Assembly: GCA_013398615.1 (NCBI GenBank) | Contig: VZSR01001854.1 | Location: forward strand, 11,541,286 to 11,605,285 | DNA length: 64,000 nucleotides | Source: Brachypodius melanocephalos | Taxonomy: Eukaryota > Chordata > Aves > Passeriformes > Pycnonotidae | Direction of reading: 5' to 3' | In this document: positions 12,308-23,211 of the stretch, in pieces | Layout of the letters: each line of letters begins with the position of its first letter | Position numbering within the stretch: the first letter of the stretch is position 1 | Made by a program: the position numbers and the translations under genes | Notes under the pieces: generated by a model | The model's input: only the letters and a program-made list of their open reading frames with translations | Database searches by the model: none | What the model was told of the DNA's origin: nothing

Positions 12308-12797
12308 CAGTTGGTGAGGGTGCTACTTTGTAGTCAGAAGGAGGACAAAGCTTAAGACAATCAAGAAAAACATGAATGATGGTGAACACTGCTTGGGATA
12401 GAAGATGAAGCCTCCAGAGCCTTGTCCCACCACTGCAAGAATCATTTTACTAGGATGAGAAAAGCCAATGCTACCTTGATTAACTGAGTGTGTAGAGTTT
12501 TGGGAGGGTTGCTTTTCTTGAAGCACAAACACAAAACACAAGATAGAGGAAATCATATCATTACCAGCATGAGCCTGTGGTTTGGAAAGATGAGCGGTTG
12601 GCTTCTGGCAGCTGCAGGGAATGATGGGGACTCAGATAATGCCAGCCTGTCACATTCTCTGCATGCTTTTTTGTAACCCTTCCCCCTCTGCCCCCTACCC
12701 CATTTTTTAAAAATGCAGTAAGCATGTAGTCCAAGAAAAATGAATTACATAGGTATCCCCTCACTTAGCTATCAAATCCTTCTCTTCCAATCTACTA

Positions 12798-12844
12798 AAT
12801 AAAGAGAGGGACTGTTGCTTTCATTAATAAAAAAAAAAAAAAAA
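12798..12844 (+). repeat. Polyadenylation signal followed by an A-run (possible retrocopy 3' end)
   Basis: AATAAA at 12798-12803 is followed after 25 bases by 16 uninterrupted A residues (12829-12844). This is the spacing of a polyadenylated messenger copied back into the genome. The upstream 300-500 bases give no recognisable protein, so the origin is unknown. I found no clear target-site duplication of the bases following the A-run (GGTAAAATCG). It may also be a chance arrangement. Confidence 0.35.
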
Positions 12845-15800
12845 GGTAAAATCGTTTTCATGCAAGCCCATACTAGAGAATCAGGAAGGTATTCATTTTA
12901 TTTTGTGTATCTAGACAGTGATTTTAATGTTATGCAAATGGAGCAGGCAATTCCTAATCTATCCTGAAATGTATGTGTCAGAGCTCTTGTGTAGTGCAGG
13001 TTACTGATGATAAAAACAAGATGTGTTTTTATACAAGGAAGGCGCATGATTACCAGCTTTAGAAATTTTTCTTTCATTACAAATTTAAAATAGGACAAGC
13101 CAGTGCAATGGAAACTGAGGAGTACCACCACAGAAAAGCTAGTGTCTTTTCAGAGTCAAATTTGACAAGCATTGTTTGCATCTCTCCTTGAAACCAGAAC
13201 AGCTAGACATAGTAGCAGTCTCTTAGACTTTAAAACTGTTTAAGAAGAAAAGCTTCTATTAATCCTTAGTTCACCAGTGTTCCTCATTTTTCTTTCTTTC
13301 TTTCTTTTTTTTTTCATGCAAAAAGGAAACTTATCTCATCTAAAGAATGTCTCCAAACACTCAGTTGAGTTGAGGTTGTCATGATAAGGCAATCTTCACA
13401 TCAGGAGGCTTTTTCAGAGAGGAAGAAGAAGCTCAGACACAGGCAGGGTCCAAGCCTCAGAACCAACTGTCAAGGAAGCTGATGCACAAAAGGTCCTAAA
13501 CTGGTATTTATGTTGCTGCTATAACTTAGTAGAACAATCCAGACTCAAATCAAGACTCCTCTCCCACTAAATCTGGCAGCCCCTCAGTTTATGTTTCCAC
13601 AGTGAAGTCAGCACTCTGGGACTTTTTCTCCAAGCCAGCAGTTAAAGATCATATACACATTGTGCATCCACAAGGATATCCCTGCTCTGCCTGAGCAAAC
13701 TCAGATTTACTTGTGCACCCTGCTGGTTGAATCCCTGCATCTCCTGTGCACTCCCGTGGAGTCAGGAAAAACACTCGACTACAGGACCTGGCTTCAACCC
13801 TATACCTCACTTAATTAAAGCTGTTGGGATTTAATAGTTGAGACAGGGACAGCATTACTCCAAATGGCCAATACATCAGCAGCTCAATCAAATGACTGTG
13901 CTCTCTTACTAAAAATATAGGCTCTTCTTCACAGGCAGATGGGAAACTTAAGCCTCGGTCTCCTAGAGCTGTAACAGGGACAATCAGATAAAAATCTGTG
14001 TGGGGAGAGCAGGAAACAGCGTGAGAGGAGGAGCTTTTGCTGCATTTTATCTGGAAAGAAAAGCAGACATTACAGGTAAAACCAAACTATCAAAGTTGAT
14101 TTCAGGGTTGTGACTATCAAATATCAGGTTGTGTTTCCCAGCTGAACTGGATGAAGAAAAGGACCATAAGCAGCCATGAGCAGAGCTGAGTTGTTTCCCT
14201 TGTCATGCAATGACCTTGGTGGACTTGGTTTTCAGAAGTTTAGCAATGTTGCCCAGAACTGTCTGTGGCTTTTGCGCTCAAGTGACACTTCAGCTTCCAG
14301 CTAAAACTAAGGTTGATTAACCTCTAAGTCGATTTAGAAAGCTTCCAAAGGGCTCTGACAATATCAGAGACAATAAGATGGTGCGTTTTTTTACTCCTGG
14401 GAATTAGGCAGCACATCACAGAGGCAATAATATTTGCTCTAAATGGCAGCAGTCTAGGAAATTTTTCAAATTAACATTTTTAATTCAACACTGGAACATC
14501 TTTGTGTTGGAGAGAATATCCAAAAAGGACAAAGAAGCCCAAGAATCCAGATGTGGATCTCAAATCTCATTTCTAACCACGTGAAAAATATGCATTCAAT
14601 TCCACCCTGCTCTGTCATGAGATAAATTGGGAGAAAATACACAGAAATATCAGTAGAGCCAAGGCTTCACTTGGAAGCAATGCCAGTTGAAGGATTATCC
14701 TCTTGTAAGAATCAAAGGTAATTTTATTGTGTACAGTGCTTCTACTACACAGTACAGTATATAAGTATAAGCAGATAAGATTTTAGCAAAGTCATAAGAG
14801 ATGGTAAGACTGGCCACCCAAGACTGACTAGAACCCAACCCCAGAAAAAACAGAGAAGAAACAAGCTGCAGGAAAAAGAATCTGGAGCACGAAAACAAGG
14901 ACAACACCTCCATTTTTGCAAATTGCTTCATGTATCTGAGGTATCATGCAGACAAACCATCAGTTGGGTCTGCAGACCAATTCTCAGTCAAAATCAATTT
15001 TTTTTCCTTTCTTTTTCCTGTGAGTGAATAGAAATGTTAATTTTAGAACAGATTCTCTTTCTCATTTAAGTCATCCTGAACCCTTAGTTTGCATCAATTG
15101 TCCTTCAAAATTAGGTTTAAACTGGATTTATACATTCCATGAGAAATGGAAACTACCATATAGTAGAATAATTCCAAATAAAAGGTTTTAATAAAAATCA
15201 GGAAACGCATGTCTTCCCTTATACAGGAATACCTCACATTGACTGAAGTTTCCTGGTGAAACTGCGCTGATTTTGAAAGGCAAATATTCCAGATACCTCT
15301 AGGACACAAGGTTCACCATCCTAAAAATGACAGAAAAAACTTAAATATAAGCCAGGTTTGAAAATTAGTCTCATTAGACAATTTGTATTGCTATGTATCA
15401 TGGCCAGTTTTAACCTCAAACTTGTACAGAAAAGTTAGGAATAAAACAGGAAATCTGGAAAACAGGTATTTACAGAATATGAGTGAAAATGTTGGTGAGC
15501 AGAAATCTGCAAACGCTCACTAAAATCACCAGGCTCTGGGCAAGGAATCTGTGTGTCCCATGTTATTCCCAGAACGTACACTCCATTAGCCCTATACCCA
15601 TACCAAAACTAGGTGCACTACATGGCCAAGTAGGGCTTTACTTGCACAAACACAGGGTCTTTGATCTACTCATGTCCTGTGTTAGTGAAAAGACAGCCAT
15701 CTCTCTTTTTGATCAGAGTTTCAGTCTCAGGACAAAATAAGAAACTGCGCTAATATGTCTATGTTAGCAAGGAGGCCCCCTGATTATGCTGATCCTTCTT

Positions 15801-16149
15801 CGAAAAATAGAAGCAAAGAGAAAAAACTAAACAACCTCTGACCCCCCTGAAGTTCAGATTTTATTGTAGAGATAAAAGAAAGATCTTTTCATTTCCTCAG
15901 AATGATCATGACTATTTTGAAATCAACACTTAAAATATTTACTCAACATTACATCAACATTCATAATGTTTTAAACAAGTTTTATGCATGGGCAAATAGT
16001 ATGCAGACATTTGCAAAACGATTTGTCAACATTGCCTCTGAGGTGTGTTTTAATGAAAATGTGAAATTTGAAGAAAAAAAAAAAAAAAGTTTAAATGCAA
16101 GCTTTCCAGTGCAGTCAATAATAAATTTAGCTGAGCAAAAATATTAAAT

Positions 16150-16700
16150 TTGAATTCAAATGAGCTGTAAATACACAGTGTCTATCAGGAGTCTGTGAAA
16201 GTGATTTAGTTAAATAAGCAATATTCTACTGCAATATGTTAAAAATTAGCTGTTTGACGGAAGCTAAGGCATCTGGAGCCTGTTAGATGGGCTGTATACC
16301 AGGGAGGGCTTTGTTTGTCTTATGGAGTCAATGGAGTTATCAGAAATAAAAGCATTTATCTAAGTAATTGCATAGGAGAAAACATTAAGAACTTGGCACA
16401 TGTTAAAAATGATTCCCAATTAAAATGTTATTTAATAAACAGGCTCATTTTATTACCCATGGATTAAAAAAAAATTAATAAGTGACTGCTAAACAAGTAA
16501 TTATAAGGGTAATAAAGCTCTCCATTCTGATTAGAGAAAATATTCATTTCATGACCATCCAGTGATCCATTTTCTACCACAGCTGTCAAAAGAGGAAGTA
16601 TGCAACCATTTAGAGATGGTATGATTGCTGCAGTGCTTATGTAATACTGTTATTACATTTTATATCACAAAAAATGCTTTCAAACTCGTTCTTGAGGTAA
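16150..16700. promoter_or_regulatory. Candidate conserved non-coding element (enhancer-like)
   Basis: An AT-rich block with a high density of homeodomain-type words: CAATTAAAATG near 16418, AAATTAATAAG near 16474 and TAATTA at 16498-16503. It has no long homopolymers beyond a short A-run and no transposon similarity. Such blocks in gene deserts of birds are often conserved enhancers of developmental genes. I have no alignment, so this is a judgement from composition and texture only. Confidence 0.25.
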
Positions 16701-17224
16701 TTACAGATCAGCTTCCTTACACATTAACTGCTCTTGAGTCTTTCTTCTCAAGTCACAGACAAACTGGTGCAATTTTGCTGCTGGGGTTGTGAAGCACAGC
16801 ATGGATTTATCACTTTCTGCCCCGTCAGAATCGCTCAAAGCAGAGACAATTCCGAGTCAGGCTGTGGGCAAAGTGCTTTGCCCCTGCTCTCTGACTCCAG
16901 CCAATAACGTCTTGGTAGAAGGGTTCAAACTTATGAGATGTTGATCACCTGCACTTCTCACTGCTGACTGATGTTATCCCTCCAGGCACCCCTGAAATGC
17001 ACTCCAACAGGATGACACAGAAAAAATTGGTGCGGGAAATAAAAAATTACAGAACAGGTTCAGTGCCTGGTACATGAACAGATTTCCATGCAGGCAGAGA
17101 TCAGAGAGCTGGTAAATTATATTCTTCCCCCTAGTTTAAGATCCTGTTTCCCTTTAATTTTTGCTGTTAAGGGAAACCTACACATGTGTCTGCACATTTC
17201 TTCTTTTTAGGTCTTTCAGGCCAA

Positions 17225-17257
17225 GGAGATTTCCCACTGGGTACAGTGGGAAAATCC
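17225..17257. other. Inverted repeat able to form a small hairpin
   Basis: TTTCCCACTG (17230-17239) and CAGTGGGAAA (17244-17253) are perfect complements around the four-base loop GGTA. A further AGGA/TCCT pairing beyond a small internal bulge extends the stem. It is shorter than a typical microRNA precursor, which is about 60-80 bases long. It may have no function. Confidence 0.7.
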
Positions 17258-19072
17258 TATCTAGGCTTGGACTTCTTCAGTTGTTGGGAAGAATAACTTC
17301 ACTCACAAAACTAATTGTTTTCCCAGCAATTTTTAAAATAGATACTGAGCCATCTGTCTTATCTGTGTACATTGGTGGAAAACAGGTAAGGCATGAAAAT
17401 AGATTCCCCTTCAAAAAATGATTTTTTCTTTTACCTCAAAGTTAATAGATGGCCTACAGAAATATGCTATTAATTATTCTCTATGTTTCCCTTTATTTTT
17501 CCAATAATTTAATTATACTTTGTGATATAACACAGGTGAGCTCCATAGACACTGAACATTGACATTCCTAAAGAGGAATTGTCACTGTCCTTCCTTGAGA
17601 CAGTGTCATGGAAACAAGGTGTGTTGCAGTGGGAGGCTATTTTTCCAGTGTGGATGGTACAGCAGACCCCAAATGCCCCTTGCCAGCATCAGAGTTCACT
17701 TGGCAGCACATAGGAGGCTCCTCACAGGGAAGATGGTAGTGTGGTGCTTGGTGTGATAAACAGCAAAGGGAACCATCATGCTTTGTGAGGCAGAACCCAG
17801 CTGCCTCTCTTCCTTGATATTTGCATCTTTGCATGGCATCAGCCAGAGGATTAAGAGATAAAGGCCGAACATTTATTATCTCACTCATCAAAACTAGTGT
17901 TTTTTTTAAAAAAAAACATGCACAAGGCTTAATTTCAGCTGAGAACCATGAGACCAATGAGTGATCCATACTTCTGGAAAAAGCTCAGTGAACACTCAGA
18001 GTAAGAGAAGATTGTTGGGAAGTAACTGTAGAATTTTAATTAAAACAAAAAATACTTTAAAGGACAGTGGTGCAAACAAAGTAAAAATTCTGGAAATAAA
18101 TAATTTGTTGAAAGTTTAGTCCTGCAGATCTCAGTTCTAAACCTTCTGGGCTAGTAGGAGCAGGCAGGGAAAAAAGGAAATAAAAAGGTAGGAGGTGAAG
18201 TCCTAAAATGCTATGCCATCTATTTTTATTTGATATACAAATAATAGCATCTCTGTTTGGTTTAAAACTTGGATGCCATTTAAGCAAAGTTTGTTTTTCA
18301 GGTGAATCTTAGAAAAGATTGTTAGTCCTTTTGCCACAATTAAAAGGGAGATAGCAAGTGTTTAAAATTTTTATTGCGAACTACAAAAAAAAGGGAAGAA
18401 ATTCTTAACTATAAAATGCAGGAGATGAATTCTCAGAATTTGCAGCCTCTTAACCAATGTCCTGATTCCCAGTATTAGATAGTATTTAGGAAGTGACGGT
18501 AAGATTATACTCAGATCAAGGATTTTTTTGTGTATTTAGAGCCCTACCTGTGTTCCCTTACTGTGTCCACTCTCAGTTCTGCCATTCTGAAAAAGTATTC
18601 TGAAGATCATCAGCATAAGAAAGGAACGTGGGCATTTAACAGCAAGAGGCAAGAAACTGCAAGCTGCTGACACTTTAAAAAATTTTGTGTAATTTCAGAT
18701 TCATTTGAGAAGCACTATTCCTTAAAAACAATTTTAAAAGGAACAACTTAAAAAAGAATTACCAAAATGCAATAGTTAATTTGGAGAAATGTAAACAATA
18801 CAGCATTCTACATCATATCCTTTGGAGGTGGGCTGGAAAAACAAAAGTATCCAAATTCTTTCTCTTTGTTTTTGACTTTTTTTTTTTTCCAAAGGAAAGA
18901 TACTCCCGGTGAAAAATACAGTCCCAAGCACTACTCCAGAGAGGACGAGCGCAGGTGTTCCATTTCTCACTCTGATGAGAGAACAGGACAAAAATAATAT
19001 TCTCCCTTCTACAAGAGGATTGTTTGTTCCTATTTTTTTGCCATTGCAAACCTGAAAGACTGACCTGCTTTC

Positions 19073-19102
19073 TTTGAGAATTTTTCATTTGAGAATTTTA
19101 AT
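19073..19102. repeat. 15-base tandem duplication
   Basis: TTTGAGAATTTTTCA is followed directly by TTTGAGAATTTTAAT, a near-identical second copy that differs at the end. It is a simple local duplication, probably from replication slippage. Confidence 0.7.
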
Positions 19103-22100
19103 TATTATTTAGAACATACTGTATTTTGCCAGGTAAGATTATAATAAGAAATTTAGATCCTATTTTCAGGAGCATCTTGGAAACTAAAGCAATTATTTCT
19201 CTAAATAGACTTCAGTTCTCAATTGCATATCGGCAGCAGCTGCTCACTGTTCAGTACAATAGGTGTCCTAGCCAAAGATCCATGCTTATACAGTTCAAAA
19301 GGGGCAAGAGGGGTTCTTTTATTCAGGTCTCCTCTGTTCGCATCATTGCACTAGGCTGGTGTACTTTTATGGGGAAAAGCGTAGGCAGCTAGAGACCTTC
19401 TCCTCTGCCTCCTTATTGCCATAGTATTTCCCACCCACTGAAGAACTAGATGTTCCATTTGAGACAGAAAACTCCAATGGATAGTAATTTCTTGTTCTGC
19501 AGTCTCTGCTCTTAGACCAGATCATCCCAAATTTACACTCACTGCTTTAAGAACCAAGAGTGGATTCACACATAAAAGCTTCCCCAATTGCAATGGCTGG
19601 ATATACTTAAAAGGACATTTCTATCATGCCTCTTGACATTAATTTCCCTCAGTTAAGGCCCCATGCCTTGAACCACTATAAATGTTATGTGCAGTAAGAT
19701 TATGAGTAGAATCCTGCAAGTTTTGCAATCATAAGGGAGGAAAACTGTTTCTTTTTGTTGAATATGATGCTTAATTTAGGAAAAAACCTTAGCCCTGGAA
19801 GGCACTTTGAGTGATTTGGTAGTTCAACTGACACAAGATATAATACTGTTATATGATGTCATCTACAGAATACAACCTTTTCCCCCTGGGATTCTGTTTG
19901 GAAAAACAATCAAGATCCTAAGTAATTCTACACGTTCCCACACAATTGCTTCTCAGATCTAGTCACTCTCTTTGATAAGAAACATAAAGGACAAGGTATG
20001 TCTTTATATCTACATCAACAAAACAAAAGCATGGACTTACCCTAGCAAGGGTATAACTCAGTTTCTCCCTGAAAGTAACTTAAGAAGAATGTAGGGAATT
20101 TAGTAGAATACTGTATATGAGGTTATGTTTAACTTCTGCCTACTAGCAATTCAGGAACCATTGAGGGTTAATGGATACTCTATACATACAGATGAGATAT
20201 AGTTTTTCTCTGGCTCTGGGTACATCAGCTTCTTGCTCAGTATAGTAATATCTAATATCTACATACTAATTCTTTAAAATATTTTTACACAAAGTGTGAT
20301 CTTCAGCAGCTCAGGACCTACTGGAAGTTAAATAACTGCTGTAGCAGTTCTGCAGTGGACGCTGCTAGGATTAGTGCCTGAAAAACAGGATAGCCTGCAA
20401 CTGTGTTTGACCACAGCAGTGACCACTGGTACAATCAGACATCTGAGAAATTCAGGATTTTGGGTTTGCTACTTTAACCTGAAACCCAAAGTTAAAAAAG
20501 CAGACTAGGTTCCTCTGTTAAATACCTGAGCATTCGCATAGATCCCTACTCAGCATTGTTGGAGGCACCAACAAGGCTTCTCTTAAAATAAAGTCATAGA
20601 AGAAACATGCCTTACTTTGCAGAAAGTCCAGGTAACAGTTTCATCTTTATGGGTCAAGAAATTGGGAAAAAAAAAAAAAAGCCCTAAAGGCCACTAGTTC
20701 AGTCCAGACAAAAAAAGAAGCATTCGTAACAGGGCAAATGGATGTCAACAAAGAACATACGTGCAACAATCCCAATTCAGTATATTCATTGTGGAATAAA
20801 TAATGAAAAATGGAGGAAAAAATGTCTGGACATAAGGCAGGAGTGGAAGTGGCAAAGAAAATCTAACTACTTCACAGCCTGCACTGGAATCCCTGCAGAA
20901 TGAACTGTCAAACCTGAAAAGAAAATGCATCACTGAACTCAGAAAACTTTCATCAGACAGAAGATGTTGACATTGGACCTGCATTGACCCAAAACCACTA
21001 ATTACTGAAAAGAAGTCACTGATTGCCCCCATTGGTGAGGTACTTACATGTGTCCTCTCTTACCCCAAAGAAGATGACCGCTTAGGATGGGAGGGTGAGA
21101 TACTGAGTGTCTGCTGGATGATTGAAAAAGAGACAGAGGAGAGACAGATTTAAGTAATAATTTTGGATGTCCTGCCCTTGACCTCAGAAGTGATGATTCC
21201 ATCACCTATGAGAAAGCTGTAAAGAAATCTCTGTGCTGTGGATCCATACAGCTGCAACCCACACATTTGAAACCAAAAGGTTAAGATTCAGGGTAAGGCC
21301 AGGTCAAGCCAAGGCAGAAGTACTGGCAGACATTCTGAGGAGGGCAGGTGTTCCCAGCAGTGGAACAGGGGGCTGTGGAAAATGAGAGTGGGTGTAATGT
21401 CTTGCCAAAACATATCTTTTTTTCTTGCTGAGGGCCCAGGATAGACACCATGACCAAGAACCAGGTGGGAGAGGAGAGCCAGAGCAGTTCAGAGATGGTG
21501 TCATTTCCAAGATCCACGTCTGCCGTATAGAGGGTGCTGTGTGCTGTATGGCAGGGGAGGAATCATGCTTGGAAGGTAATTGAGTCTCCAGGGTGAAGAG
21601 GAACCTTTCTCAGCAAGTTTAAGAGCAGATGTCAGCTTGGCTTTATATTTACATATGGAAATACACCTGACATGAGCGAGGGAACGTGTCCTCTTGGTCT
21701 CACATAGAGAACGTGTTCAGACTGCTCACAGAGCAGTGAGACACCCACCACGATTACAGAAGACCTTACAGCTCCTCTTAATCTGCTGTTTAAAACTCAC
21801 CCTGGGAAGAAATTGAAAGACAGTTGTTTCCTTGTAACACCTAGTAAGTCATAGGGTTTCCCATGTCGCCAGAACCACCAGGACACTCCTGACTTCCAAA
21901 AGGGTAATATCCAAGAACGGTAGCTCAGTCCAAATGCACACATATGGATCTTAAAACCTGTTGCAGGTAATATCTGCTGCTCTTCAGTGTGTAACACAGC
22001 AATGGGAAGGGAGAGATGTATTCCACTGATGAGGGAGGGAGTATTTTGAAAAAGAACTGATGTAAAGAACTCATGTAAAAAGAAGCTGTGAATGTCAAAT

Positions 22101-23044
22101 TGTCCATGATTGCCAACAGGCATGCAACACATCTTCTGTAAAGTGCTTGGGTAACAGGAAAAGAGAGGACATTATGTTATCATCAGGAAATAGGAGATAA
22201 TGAAATAGATGCCAAATAAAGACTGTGAGTTGCAGCCTAATAAAATAGTTCCTCTTTTCTGCCCCACTATTTTCCTTTCTAATTCTGAAACATAGTGTTT
22301 TGTCCAATACACATATCCTTTTTCATTTCACTGGATTTGAAAGAAAAACCTACCCAATGGTTATACCCAGTCATGTGTATTCTATTGAAATATGAACGAA
22401 TGAAAACTTTGCTTATTTGACATCCTAAAGCTGAGTAAGATTCCTTGGAAGAGATGGAAGTGGGTACTGCCCACCCTGCACAGTGGGTTCCTATACAAAT
22501 TCACAAATGTTCGTTGAATTCTAAAACCAGCAAAGGAATGTTTTTCACATAAGAGAACTTTTGTCCAATTCCTTACTTAGCTCTACTTCTGTGAACAAAA
22601 GCATTTTCTCATTGCAAAATTAGGTGGTGAATATTCCTTCCTCACAGAAGGAATCTTTGCCTGAGGAAAAATTTAAATTGAAAAGTGCATGCCAAGTTAC
22701 ATAGAACAGGCTCTAAACCCTGTTCAATGGTCATGGTTAGCCATCAGACTTAATATATCATCTAAAGGGAGAGTAAATAGCAAGTCCCATTCAAAGCTGT
22801 GTGAGATTTCCCCTGCAATTTTGCTGTTTAATATTTCTTTATTTAAAACTCTGTATCTAAAAGAATATTAAAACATCACTCATTTTCCTTCAAAGTAGAT
22901 AATTTGTCCCTGAGCTTCCAAGGCTGAGAAATGCTTGGAGCAGGCTCTCCTTTTTTGCACCTGTTTGTGGAGAACTCAGCCCTTTAAGCTAGATGTCAGT
23001 GCAAGTAAGAGTCAACCATTAGTGCAGATAGACATTTCCAATTT

Positions 23045-23211
23045 AAAAAAAAAAAGTTAAACAAACAAGCAAACAAAACCCCAAAACAAACAAACAAAAA
23101 CAAAAACAAAAAACCCCCCAACAAAACAACCAAAAGAGTCCCACCAAAAAACCAAAACCAAACCACCCAAATCATAAAAAAACAATCCACCAAACTGTCA
23201 AAAAAAAAAAT
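23045..23211. repeat. A/C-rich low-complexity tract
   Basis: The + strand consists almost only of A and C (AAAC, AAAAC, CAAA and ACC units without a fixed period) over about 165 bases. Only a few G or T bases interrupt it. It ends with a ten-base A-run. The open frame on the other strand (22996-23250) is an artefact of this composition and reads as a run of F, V, L, G and W. Confidence 0.85.

Larger units (their letters stand above)
11886..16149. other. Non-coding DNA with scattered simple repeats
   Basis: Mainly AT-rich unique sequence. It contains the T-run and A-run listed separately, and a (TTTC)n run with adjoining poly-T at 13290-13314. Open frames are at most 85 codons and look random. 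Nothing resembles an exon or RNA gene. The stretch 13480-14060 is slightly richer in G and C than its surroundings but has few CpGs. Confidence 0.6.
16701..23040. other. Non-coding DNA, no gene recognised
   Basis: About 6.3 kb of mostly unique sequence. Features that can be named are a short hairpin (17225-17257), a T-run at about 18878-18890, a 15-base tandem duplication at 19073-19102 and an A-run at about 20668-20681. Open frames stay at or below 111 codons (21797-22132, - strand), and their translations match nothing known. Two spots (about 19785-19835 and 20680-20705) faintly recall the 3' end of CR1 on the - strand but are too diverged to call. Confidence 0.6.

Noticed and set aside
19785..19860. 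Possible very old CR1 3' end on the - strand
   Set aside because: Only a few words (GGAAGGCACTTTGAG, GTAGTTCAAC) are similar; too diverged to claim.
20670..20710. Possible CR1 3' end next to an A-run (CCTAAAGGCCACTAGTTCAG)
   Set aside because: The match is short and breaks off at the A-run.
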